A stretch of 64,000 nt of DNA, from positions 1,984,001 through 2,048,000 of the forward strand of contig JAACJO010000002.1 in assembly GCA_013368445.1 (NCBI GenBank), given 5' to 3'. Positions 26,844 to 38,900 of the stretch are shown here, piece after piece (position 1 is the first letter of the stretch; each line of letters opens with the position of its first letter). The notes beneath the pieces are model-generated. The model saw only the letters and a list, made by a program, of their open reading frames with translations. It was not told the DNA's origin and made no database searches. The position numbers were made by a program, and so were the translations under genes. The DNA is from Leucocoprinus leucothites. Lineage: Eukaryota > Basidiomycota > Agaricomycetes > Agaricales > Agaricaceae.

Positions 26844-26854
26844 CATATAAAAGG
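26844..26854 (+). promoter_or_regulatory. TATA box of peptide copy B
   Basis: catataaaagg lies about 80 bp upstream of the ATG at 26933, a strong TATA match for a fungal promoter and placed like the one of copy A. Confidence 0.6.
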
Positions 26855-26932
26855 CTTTATCCTGAAATTACATACCCCATCTCCCGGGAGCCTGCTCTCA
26901 GTACTCGTTTTTACCAATAGTTGATTCCGAAA

Positions 26933-27172
26933 ATGCAGGCCAAAGTACTCGTCTCAAGCATTCTCCTCACTCTTGCTCTCTCTTCCTCCGCAGCGGTGAT
27001 TGATGTTCGCCCAGAAGGAGCTATGCAGACCACCCGAACCTGGATCAGTTCTCTCACTGTGAATATGTGCGTCCCGCAGGGAGGATCCTGTGGCCCATTT
27101 TATTGGTGCTGCTATCCAAGTGGTTGTTTCCCGGTAGGATCCCATCTCAGACCATGCGAAACAATAATTTGA
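26933..27172 (+). CDS. Secreted knottin-spaced six-cysteine peptide, copy B
   Basis: A 79-aa single-exon protein. The signal peptide (VLVSSILLTLALSSSAA) and the linker VIDVRPEG match copy A at 12344-12571. The six cysteines again follow C-x6-C-x5-CC-x4-C-x9-C, here with a four-residue tail after the last cysteine. The loops differ strongly from copy A (for example GPFYW against TSPYA), so cysteines, signal and linker are conserved while surface loops diverge, as often seen in secreted effectors and inhibitors. No propeptide KR/KEX2 site is obvious. The function is unknown. Confidence 0.8.
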   Translation: MQAKVLVSSILLTLALSSSAAVIDVRPEGAMQTTRTWISSLTVNMCVPQGGSCGPFYWCCYPSGCFPVGSHLRPCETII

Positions 27173-28397
27173 CCCAAATCCACGCCGTCTCCCTCCCTCT
27201 TTACACAGGAAGCAGGCTGGAGGTGCGTTTAAAGAGCACCCCATTCTCAATGGAAAGGCTAGGAGTCTAGTCTGTAAGTACTGTAGTTCTCCGAGCAGGG
27301 CTGGACTATATTTTAACACCATCAAACTTAGTGGCTGCTCGGATCCATGGTGTTATTTCAATCGATTGGTTGACATGACCCTCAATGTACTCATGGAGTC
27401 CGCTATTTTCTACTCACTATGACTGCTGTTTGTACCATGTTCTTCTTTATGGTGTACTACTATATTGTAAATGAACTGGAATCACGATCTCATCTGTCTC
27501 ACCCGGTAATAGGCTGTTGCTCCTCAACCTTAAAGGCTATGCAGTATTTTCAAAGACTTTCGTTGGAAAGAGGGTGATGGTGGTAGTGGTTTGAACCTGG
27601 ACATATAAACACTCCATCGAGGACCATGCGAGTGCTGTTGCGCATTTCGTTGGTCACCTATTTCTCCGGGATCTCTTCGCATTTTAACCCTACAGTCTCC
27701 CTGGCCCTCGATGCAATTAAATGGACACTGACTCTGGTCTATATAGTTTTCCAAAAAGAAATCTAAATCTCCTATGTCTAATGATGAGGGAAGCTGTGTG
27801 GACAGGACGAGTATTCAGGATCTAATTCTAGGGTTCAAGCGTAGATCGAAAGCATCAAAAAGCATCTAAGGAAACAGGTAGTGGGAATAGTAAGGTGGGT
27901 GCTTAACGGGAAGAGTGACAAATGCCAGTGTAGCAAGAAAAAGAGAAACATGGACAAATAACGACTAGAGGCAGGAAAAGTACAGCCCGTGCTACGATTA
28001 CAGGTCAACTCTCTGACTCTTTCCACGAAGAGGATCAAATTGTCGAGGTACCTAAGATGACGAATCACGATGATGGTCCACATCCACCTAGCAGCCTGGG
28101 CTTGCTACTGATCAGCTCCCGCATTTCACATGACCGACCATTAAGACGCTGTCAAACAGAGTTAGAGCGACGAATCGCCAACTAGTTTATTCAATCAGTC
28201 ATCATCATCACCATCGCCTCTGATACCCTCCATGAAGTGAGTGTTCATGGCAGACCATCATTCCCTGTGTTCCTCCAAGTCCGAGCCCGAGTATACCCAC
28301 CCAAATAACCAAGCAATAGCACATTGAAGAATGTCGCGCAAAATCAATCGCCCCGCCAAAATCTCGGTACGATGACGTGCATCAAGCAGCCCGCCCA
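27173..28397. other. Intergenic region, nothing recognised
   Basis: 3' flanks of two convergent genes. No frame has a family motif. A tagt/catc-type simple stretch (atcatcatcaccatc) lies near 28201-28216. Confidence 0.5.
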
Positions 28398-31300
28398 TCA
28401 ACTGCCATAAGATCCCAATTTGAACATATACATTCCACCATCGCATCAGCATCGCCACCAAGTAGCATAAGATTTAGTGTAACAGAGAATGGAAGATGAA
28501 AAAAAATCTTATCAGCATCTCCCCTATCATAGTATAGCCCCACATCACGATCGTGAAGTGGCTAACGTACCAAGCAGGAACGGTCAAAGGGATCTTCACA
28601 CTGGTCTGTTCAAGTATATGGTCAGATTGGGTTAACACCACGAATCGGACTGGGCCACGCCACTGCCAGACTACGGGAAACATTAGGGTAGAGGCAAGGA
28701 ATGAAAAGCTATCCCATGATGATTCTGGATCCGACTGACTGGTCTCTCTTGGGATTGATGAAAACCGAATGCACTGGAACTTAGTGTATTCGTCCACCGC
28801 ATTCAGTGGATTTTGTGGCAGGATCATCATCACGAGCCTGACATTTCATGGCACCGATGGATGAAGACCAAGTGTGCCCATAGAGTATTTGGGCCGGCCC
28901 AATAAGATAAAGTTTCGCATTACTCACCGCAAGGCCCTGTGTGTGGGTTATTCATTCCCATATCAACGAAAAACATTCAATCCCGACAAGTCAGGAATTT
29001 GGCCCGATTTGATTATACGCCCAGAGAATGAATTGTTAAGGGTCGCGAAAACGCAAAGGGTCGGGATAGGAATTGGAACATTTCGACATCAGACCAAGAC
29101 AAAAAGAGTTATGTTTTGAATGAGTGGTCCAGCAAGTTAGTACGATTGTGGGCTTGAGAATGGAGAGAAGTTAGCACGTACGGAGAGACTCGTCTCTTTG
29201 TACTTGACGCTCATGTCAGCGGCCGTAAGCCGCATGGCTTCAATAGCCTCATCAAGAGTGACACTATAAACCCCGTGGCTTGCCATAGAAAGTTGAGCGG
29301 CTGTGACCGCTTTCACGGCTGTTGTGTTATTGACGACCGAATAGATTTCGCATGCCCAGTATTTGAGTTTCAAGGTACATCGGGGTACGTGTTGTCCGTT
29401 TATCCGTCATCCGGGAATTAAAGGTGGGTAAGGTTCCGCGGTTCGGTCGCGCGCGTTTTTTTGGAAGGGGGGAATAGAAGGATGACATTGAGAAGGAAGA
29501 TAAGAGAAGCGTTTTCGGTATGTTCAAGTGCCGGTGAAATCCGGTAACAACAGATCGCAGCAGGGCCAAAGCAGCGAGAACGCACCAGTCCGGAATTTGT
29601 GAGCCGATTCGAGGGAGTAAGGTTGTAAGAAACGAGGATTATCGTCGCCCATCAGCGATTGAATAGCCCGACGCCACAGCATAGATCATTCAGAAGTAGT
29701 TTGATCTTTCAGTCAGCTCCACGAAGAAAATTTCAGAATAGGGAGAACGGAAACATCTACTCGCCTCCGAGACTGTTCCTCTCCTGTTCTCAGTAAGAAA
29801 GCCCCACTCAAGCATCATAACCCACGTCCATACATGCGTCACGTTCGATCAAGAAGCGACAAACATGAATTAGTGCGCCATACGCCACACCCGAGAGCAG
29901 AACACCCCAAGAACATGTATACACATGCGCGCAACGCCAATCAGTTCATCCAACCCAATCCAAAAAACGACAAATTGAGAATGGTACCGAACCAACCGGA
30001 ATACCCGTCAAAAAATTCATATTGAAAAGACAATTCATTCAGCCGCGACACACCCAAAAAGAAAGCATGATAGACAGACAGTCATCAGATCCAGCGCTCA
30101 TGAAGAGGTGAAAAAGGCAGTCACGCACTATACAAGGCACCTGTACCAGTCCGTCTATGGGGTCGCAGGTGAGACCAAGATTGTGTTCTAAATATAGTAT
30201 TGGTTAGCATGGGTAAAAGATGAGGTCCATGGGTCCAGGTCCGTGGCCCGATGGATCAGAATTCAAGTATGGGTAAAGGAAGAAGGGCAAGTTGGCATGA
30301 GGCCATGGACCATTTAGGCAAGGACAAGGAGCGAGTGGTGACAAGGTTAAAGACAGGGGTCCGCATGCCCAGGTCACAGGTTTTGTTTGGACAGATACAA
30401 AAGAGGCCAGTCCAAGGTTGGAATGTGCGAATGTAGATGTGTCGGTGTGAGATGGGGATGTCATGAGTCGAGTTGCTTCGCGCGAACAAATATAGGTGCC
30501 AATTGGCTTACATACCTATTCCGATCTCAGCCGCCTGAAGGAGCAGCAGAAGCGATGAAGAATGATCGTTGGCAGTCAGTCGTCATTGGAATAACGAAAG
30601 CTATGAGGCACGGGATGGACCCACTTGGAGAACCGTCTCTGGTGAGGCTGTATCAACGACAACGTATCCCAGTCAGTTTCCCAATCCACAAGTTAAAAAC
30701 AGAGAAGGATACGCACCGCCCATACAAGCCGCAAAACCAGCGCTAGCCATAGAACACGCGACTGTTTACCCAGCAACACGCCTCAGCTTTAAGATACCGG
30801 TGGAAGCTTTAGGAGCAACCTACCGCCAACTTCAGCCTGACAACCGCCCTCCGCAGCGGAAATAGTGCTTCCCCGTTTGAACAACATTCCAACCGCCTAC
30901 CGATAAGAAAAGCGCCATTAGCAACCATGCTCATATCTCCCTCTCTCTCCCATATCGTATCGCCCCCGACCGCAGTGCTAATCAAAACTCAAACTCCACC
31001 AAATGAGAATAAAAATACAACAACAGATCACGGGTCCCGTGTTCAACTTCTCTATGACATATCACAGCTGCCCAACAAGAGAACAGGGGCGGCACGAGAA
31101 AAGCGAAACCCAGAACGAGGGTAGCAAGATCCGAGTACAGGAGACGCTGAGAAAATGTCTAACCACAAATCACAATAAAAAGAAACATCGGCAGGGTTCA
31201 AAGTGCAGCTGATTGAACCTCAAGTTCCGAACGCTGAAGCCAAGGAATACGAATGAATAATTTCCTTGGAACTTCTAGTAGTGTGAGAGACGGGTGGGGA

Positions 31301-34300
31301 GGGGAATCACAGAGCCAAGAAATCAAACCAAACCCACGACCTCCACCCAAGGAATGAATCTATATCATAACGACTTCGTATTCCAAAGTGGGGGAAAAAA
31401 GACAGAAAGTAAGTTTGAAGGACTTACAGCGGCCGTAAGCAAGAACGTCTCGACACTCCTAACAGGGTCATCACTAACAAACTTTAAACCGATTAGCCGC
31501 CCAAAACCCAATTTTCGAGCCCCATGAGTGGATCAAAATAGGTTAAAGAATGTTCAGACGATGATCCAGCCCCCAAAGCGAGAAAGGATCACCATCGGCA
31601 TCAGCATCAGCAAGAACATAATAACCCCAGCCCAGCCCATGCATGCACGAGAGTGCCCACGAGGGCCCAGAATCACAAAAGAAGATTAGCAAACACAGAG
31701 ATACGAGTCGAATTGAATTGATGAATTGAATCGTCAAAAACATACGATCAGCGCACCATTCGGAGGCAGAGCTAAACAATCGAAACCACACACCTCGACA
31801 ATGTATTTCAGTACGGCAGGTATAACCCCCGCAGCGCCATTCGTTGGAGAAGTGACGATCCTTCCTCCGGAAGCGTTCACTTCATTCACTGCGATAGCGT
31901 AGCATGATAAGAAATCCATAGCGGGGATAACGGTCTTCCTCTATTCTCAATCGTTAGATTTTGTTTTTGATAGTTTCGGTCCGGTTCCGAGTGTTGTCCA
32001 GTGGATTAGGTTCGACATGTTGGCAAGCGTGCAGAAATATCAGAAGTCCCGCAAAGACATGAGACAGGAAAGGTTAGAAGAAAAAAAAGTCCAGCATCAT
32101 CGGACGTCAATCGCATCCCCCGCATAACGGCACGAAAATAACCGGATTGAAGGCCGTAGTTACGTTGTTGCGGGTCAGTGAGAGTGAAGGCGAGAGCAAG
32201 ATTAGATGAAAAATTGATTGCCGTCAGGAGAGCATTTCGTAAACCCAGGAATACACGCCAGTGGCAGTTACAAGGTTTGAGGAACAGACAGAACATGAGA
32301 AACACAATAGCAGAAAATAAAACACCGGTCGGTTCATCAGTAAACCATAAACTCTCAGCGCCAAAAAAAATCACCGCTGCTACTCACGGGAGGCATAGGC
32401 ATAATCGCATGATCCACAGATCCAACAATCTTAGGAACATATTTCATCTTCGCAAGTACGCCTTTCCTTTTCGCAGCTTGACTTGCAAGACTTTCATCAG
32501 GTTTGACTTCGCCGTTCTTGGACGTCGGATCTTGTTCTTCAACGAGCTCGTATACGCTTTTATCATCGTCTTCGAAATGCGTAGTGGTTGGTGACGATTT
32601 GTTGGTGTTAAAGCGTGGACCAGAAATCGCATCAGCGACTCTACCAGACCCTGGGCCAATAGCCGGTACGTCGAACCCGGGAGAAGCAATTCCAGGGTAA
32701 AATCTACAAATCAAACACAACAAATAAGTTGTCAGTTCAGAATGACATCTTCACTCCACTCCAGTGCTCAATTAATAACACCACATCACCAATTAGAAGA
32801 AGAAGAGAGAAAAAACGCATATGCCAAAAGGTTAAATGACAATGATAGACAAAGCGCCTCCAAGGTACATCAAAAAACTAAGAATCCAACATCACCCAAC
32901 CCATATCAACATCAAGAAAAAAAGAAGAAAACAAGTGAACAAAATGCCAATGATAGAATTTTACGAGGGCAGCGGTCACAGGCCCAAGGCACCTTGAACA
33001 TCTACACATTTACGTAAGAGACAGATTTCGCCTCTCGTTCTTGATAGTCAGAAGGCATCCATAGAACATGTCGTTCCGCTTCTGGAATCCCCCAACATCA
33101 ACATCAACCATCAATTCATACATACAAGAGAGCACTGCTCCTGCGATATGAATAGCCACCAGCTCAGCAACACCTCCATAAACGAATGAAGGGAGGCCAA
33201 GAGCAAAGCCCACATTTGGCTTTGCCCACCCTCACGCGGGAGAAGGAATCCCATCCATCTGTCTATCTCTCTCTCTCTCCATTTGTAGAAAAGGGAGAGA
33301 GAAGAGTTTAATGAAATCCAAGTAAGACATGAGAGAAAAGACGTCAAGAGACTTCGGGAGAAGCAAAGCTGCGATTTGACATATCATAGCTTGCTCGGTG
33401 TCGGTGCCCGAGCCCGCCCCATATAAGGAGAGGTGTTTAATGAGAAAGAAAAGTGTTGCCAACAAAAAAGACGACAAAAAAAACCTTGAGACTGAAAAGG
33501 TCACTCACCCACGCATCAACCGTCTATAGAGCATCGGCGCGCGCCTTCTCAAGCCGAGTCGGCCAGGGAGGGTTCGTTCAGTCGTAGAAACACCCGTTCG
33601 AATACATTCGTCCATGACTTGCCATATACGCATTAACTGCGAAGTGCATAGTGACAATAATAACAGTCAATTCAATCAAGTCGGTCAGTCAGTGAATTGC
33701 ATCTAAAAATAGTAGCAGTGAAGGGACAAAGAAAAGGCGGGGAGGAGGGAGAAGGCGATGATGGGGGTTGGACCGCCTCACGGTGGAGAAAATTTGAATG
33801 GTGTGGTGAGGCAGCTTCCTCCACACGAACTGGTTTTTTTTTTTACATCGGAGCATGGAAGGAGAATTGAATGTGTGTATAGAAAGAACACAAGCGCACC
33901 TTCTCATGAATCTCTTCATCCGTATAACCGAAAGATTTCTGTTTGTCAAAACGGCGTCAACATATATACACATACTCTCCCGACTATAGGGTACACTAAC
34001 CTCGTTATCGTGTACGATTTGCGCTATACTTAGCTGTTAGAGGAGGTGAGTATTATTGGGGGCTATTTGACATATTCTGCTCCGAGGATGCCACTCACGT
34101 TATGTTTTTGAGTTAGAGCAAGGAGTGTGGCGCCTGTGTCAAATGGATATGGCGGGAGGAGCTCGTTGGCGCTTTGACTTTGTCCTTGTTCGCTTCCTTC
34201 TGTTTGTGCTCCAAAGGGTGCGGTGTCCGGATCTATATTTGAGAAGTTGGTGTTGACATTGGAATCGGTGGAGGCAGTGGTGACGGGGTCTCCTGGCACT

Positions 34301-35626
34301 GATTCAGATGCTTCGGATGTTCCTGGAAGGAGCGAGGCTGTCTGTGACAAAGGCTCGGCCAACGAGTGACTCTGATGCAATCGAGCACCATGAACAGCCT
34401 TCTTATCTACGCCCTTATAAAACAAATTCTCGTCCACTGAGGGCACCATCAATCAATCACTTTCCAACTTCACTCATATCTAGACCACTCACCTTTAGTC
34501 TTGTCATTAACGACAAACCCACCGCCAACACTGAAATACTCATTCGTTGCTAACAAATCGCCATCCTCATCGAACGCGCTGAATCGCATTCCATTAGGAT
34601 GGGTTTTGAGTACAATATCGTAGCGCCATAACATGTCACGGTCTTGGTCATAGTGAATGCGGTGGGCACCACCGAGAGTAAGGGATTTGGTTTGAAGAAT
34701 GGAGGTATACCGAGAGGGGATGGTTCCGGTGTCTATTGTTTCTGGGTCGGAGCCTGTATAATGCATGGTGTACGTTAGTGAATTTGAGTATGTGGGCGTT
34801 ATGAGCGGTTGTGGCGTTAAGCGGTAGCGCTGTACGTACCTTCGAGACCGAGGAGAATAGCTTGGGGAGTGTGATGTCTGTAACGTGTCACGAGAATGGA
34901 GTTTGAACGGACGCGTGGTTACTTGAGAAGGGGTGGTGCGTACCCTTTACCTGTAATGGACGCGCGAAGCCGACGTGATGCGGAGACGGAACGGAATCAG
35001 GAGTCCGGGAGTGAGTGTGGTCGGATCTTGACAGGTGAAAAATCAAAAGGTCGTACCAGTTGCAGCCAGGGATCCGTATCTTCACGAAGATAACTCGGTC
35101 AACGAGGGAAGCCGACACAAGGGGAAACAGTGAGGCTTACAAGTTTATCTTGATAGTGTGGACCTTTTTTTTTTCAATGCAAGCGCTCAATAAACTCATG
35201 ACTCGGAAAGAGCGCTAACACAGATACCTTTTCTAACAAGTTGAGCTCTTTGAGATCCGTGATGAAGATTCTGCCAGCGCGCATGGGACCAACGGTATGT
35301 GACGACGACGGTCCAACTATCATTTACCCCTTCAATTATCTTGAAACAGCCACGCAAATGAAGGACGAACCTCCAATACTAAACAGGTCAAATGTTGAAA
35401 TGACAGCATGTTCAGGGAAGAGTTTCTGCTGTTGGGGATGATGTTCGTCGCGAGGTTCTTGATGGAGTACAGTGTTAAGCCATCTCTTGGTTGCCAGCGG
35501 AATTGATGGAGGAAGAGTGTGACGGCCAGTGGCAGGAAGCGACCTGCGAGTGTAAGAGACTAGTAGCAATGGGGGACGTTTTGATGATGGTGATGCGACA
35601 AGTGACCTAGACACTTTGGCAAGCAT
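28398..35626 (-). CDS. Iron-sulfur L-serine dehydratase, mitochondrial type, 24 exons
   Basis: Exons: 35626-35371, 35316-35228, 35163-35141, 35079-35057, 34950-34944, 34877-34840, 34753-34493, 34436-34099, 34033-34001, 33938-33900, 33636-33509, 32703-32388, 31940-31794, 31481-31428, 30896-30824, 30761-30717, 30647-30625, 30534-30516, 30187-30129, 29783-29765, 29318-29182, 28936-28928, 28605-28571, 28401-28398; 2175 nt, 724 aa. It converts L-serine to pyruvate and ammonia. A basic, Ser-rich N-terminus suggests mitochondrial import. The beta domain follows ([40 protein letters not shown]), then the alpha domain ([75 protein letters not shown]). Cysteines of EGGC and LTCDP are expected [4Fe-4S] ligands. 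Insertions in exons 8 and 12 are Ser/acid rich. The C-terminus VPAC needs the final 4-nt exon. One intron (29764-29319) starts with GC. Confidence 0.88.
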
Positions 35627-35909
35627 GGGTACTAACTAGCAGAGAGAAGTAGCTCAAGGTCAGGGTAAGAGAGAGAGAAAGCCCAGGTAAAGGGGGAGAT
35701 TAGCGCCTGAAATATAGGGCGACTATGGTCCGAAATCACACGGCGGGGAGATAAGAAGAGAGGAGTAAACGAAAATATTATTTGTAGACTAGCGGGAAGG
35801 GTAGCGGAACTTAGGAAATGATTAGCATGAACATTAGGATGGGTCACGTGTTGGATATGATGGGGCGGTCGTCTTGTCAGCGGATTTGGACTCTCTGAAC
35901 TCTTAGCCA
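35627..35909. promoter_or_regulatory. Divergent promoter, serine dehydratase / RhoGAP
   Basis: Only 283 bp separate the two start codons, so the promoters overlap. It contains a gagagagaaag purine run near 35670 and ggcggtcgtcttgtcagcgg near the RhoGAP start. No TATA box is visible. Confidence 0.5.
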
Positions 35910-38900
35910 ATGGCCTCCGCGACGCCCACGCGCGAAAAAGACAAAGCACAGAACATGCTCAACACTCACGGCTCCCCTGCCCCACAACGCTCCTTCACCT
36001 CCCCTTCACCCTCACAGTCCAGTCTTCATGCTTCCTCTTCCTCCCAGGCAATCACCGTCAACGCTCTCCTCAAACTACACGATGCTGCTCCAGATCCAAA
36101 AGCCGCAGCGCTTGATCAGGCAGTCAACGAACGCAATATCCTTTCTGCTCAGAATACCCAGCTCTGGAAGCTCATTGAAAAGCAGCGGTCAGGTTATAAC
36201 CAGATTCTCAAGGAACTTGAGAGAATCAGAGCAGAGCGTGACTCGTACAAGAAACAGGTCCTTGCTCTTGGAGGTTCTCTGGACAAACGGCCAAAGGCTA
36301 GCGAACGCAGTAGGACAACTATCGACCCTTCGGACTCGTCCTCGAATGCACGACACCACTCAGACGATAATGGTCTGCAATGCTCTTCTCTATTCTTTTC
36401 CTTTTACTGACTCTACCCTGCTGCAGCTACGCCACGACTTCAAACATCCCACCTCCATTCTTCTCGTTCCTACGAACCATTATCTCAGCGCAACAACCAA
36501 AATGCGCCCCAAAGCAGCACTTCTGGTGCACCATCAAAGTCTCAGAAGCCCACTCCCACCCCCCTCATTGTCCCACAGCGATCGCACTCACAGTCCATGC
36601 CCGTATCTGCCTCTTCTGCCTCAACAGGCATGACAAGCCCAGATGACCATTTCACCACCAAGCCTCTGCAGTATCGCAAAGGCAGCATTACAGAGAGTGT
36701 CAGCAGTGTTTCGTCGGGCACCAATCCCGTCTCCGTGATTTCCACGGCAAACCCACCTCCTCCTGTGTCGTCTGCCATCCAAATTACAATGTCACCTGCT
36801 ACGCCCCAGTCTGCTAGTATACAAGCTCAAGCCCAAGCCCAACACCAAGCACCCACTCTGTCAGCTATTCCCGAGTCACTTACTGATCCTCGTAGTTCCC
36901 GGATAACTCTACCTGACGAGGCCAGCAGGTATATCGTCAATATGGTCGATTCACCTGTGCCTAGTCCCAAGCCCGACGCTACTACATTCCCCGCTGTCAA
37001 TGCAAATACCAAACCTCGAGTTTCATCGAACCTCGTTCCTCAGCAGCCACAACAGCGTGAGGAAGAGTTTTTGGATTTCGGCAGTGAAGAAGACGACGAG
37101 GGCGACGAAGAGAAAGAGGACAGAGAAGAAGATGGCGATGGGAGCTTATTATATGGCGAAGATGAAGATGAGACGGACCTTGGATCAATCCAAGACCAAG
37201 CTAAATCAATCGAATCGGGCGTACTAGATACATCCATGTTAACCAACACCAACAACAGTACAGCCGCCTTTTCCGTCTCTGACCAACAATCATTATTATC
37301 CGGCGGTTCCTCCCAAACTGATCACTCCCCCGATTCCCAACACCACCAAATACAAATGCGTACCGTACCTGAAGAACCCCAGCACACCTCTTCAGGCCAA
37401 CCTCAGTGGCAACAATCTTCTTCCCAAGTTGCTACAGCGCCTAGAGTCGCTGGAGGCGGTGGCGGCGGTGTTGGTGGCCCAATCCCACCCGGGCCCCAAT
37501 CTCATCAATCATCGTTGATTAACAATTCGAGTTCCGCGCTATCTGCATCTGCACAACATCCTCACTCTGTGCATTCTCAGTCACAACACCAAGCACAGCA
37601 ACAGCATCAATACCAGCCGTCTCAGCCGCAGGGCCAACAATTATTCCCCAACAGCGAGCTGGATAATTCTTCCACCGAGCTTCCACCTCCCTATTCACCT
37701 CAACAACTGCAAGCGCAACAGGCAGGTCTTGCTCAACCCGTTACATCTGCGCCTGTGCCTGTGCCTCCACCGCCTCGTGGTGACTCTCGATACCTTCCTG
37801 AAAAACTGGCAAACCCTCATCCAGGAGACGTGTCAGGTACCAGCGCCCACTCTTCCCTCACTGATATGCGTTCCGTCCAATCCCACTCCCACCAACAACC
37901 ATCACAGCAGCATAACCCACAATACCGCGCTCTCCCACTCCTCTCTACCGACCTCCCACATACTCTGGTCCAAGTCTCACAATCCTATGTTCGCCCCAAC
38001 GACAGAGGCAAAGAAGTTTTATCCTTCGTTATAACTGTTCATCCTAATCCGAACAAGGAGCCTTGGAGGGTAGAGAAAATGTATTCGGATGTTGTAACGC
38101 TTGATGCGAGGGTCAGAGCGAGTGTCGGGAAGGCTGTTGCGAAGAGGATTGTTAGCCTTCCCGAGGGAAAGCTGTGGAGGGATCATGCACCTGCCAAAGT
38201 CGATCAGCGAAAGGTGTGTTGCATCCCTGAATTTTTTACTTTTAGGAATTATCTTCTGATTGCTGTTTTTTTTTTCTTTGACAGGCTGTATTGGAATCCT
38301 ACCTCCAATCACTCGTCAAACTATCCAGCAAGTCTAACGATGAAGTTATCGCGTTCCTCACATCTGATATTGTCCGCGAGACACGGCAGCCAGTAATGCA
38401 AGCTGGACATAAAGAGGGTTATTTGACGAAACGGGGAAAGAATTTCGGAGGGTGGAAGACGAGATATTTCGTATTGAGTGGACCAGTGTTGGAGTATTAT
38501 GAATCAGTAAGTTTTCCTTGGTTGTCCAAAAATACCCTTCCTTTTTGCTTCCATTCCTCCTCCTTCCTTCACTACCCCTTTTCTCTTCCCCATATACTGC
38601 TTCTTGCTCTTGTCAAACCTTATTTATTTGCTCTGCCTCATGTTGAACCAACCGGACAACTGACATAAACCGCTCATTTCTCTTTTATCCTGCGCGTCCT
38701 ATCTAACAGCGCGGTGGCGCCCACCTCGGTTCCATCGCCGTCACAGGCGCTCAAATTGGGCGGCAACAGCGCTCCTCATCCAATCATCACCCATCTTCAC
38801 ATAACCGCGACCCCAACCACGACGGTCCGACACCCAGTGGTGGCGGTGGCGGTGGGGGCAGCGACGAAAAAGAATATCGACATGCGTTTTTGATTGTTGA

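Noticed and set aside
27575..27660. B-box-like ggttcaaacc on the minus strand
   Set aside because: No A box, acceptor stem or anticodon arm at the right distance.
30204..30489. Short open frames on both strands between serine dehydratase exons
   Set aside because: They fall within intron 18 (30188-30515) and have no family similarity or matching splice phases.
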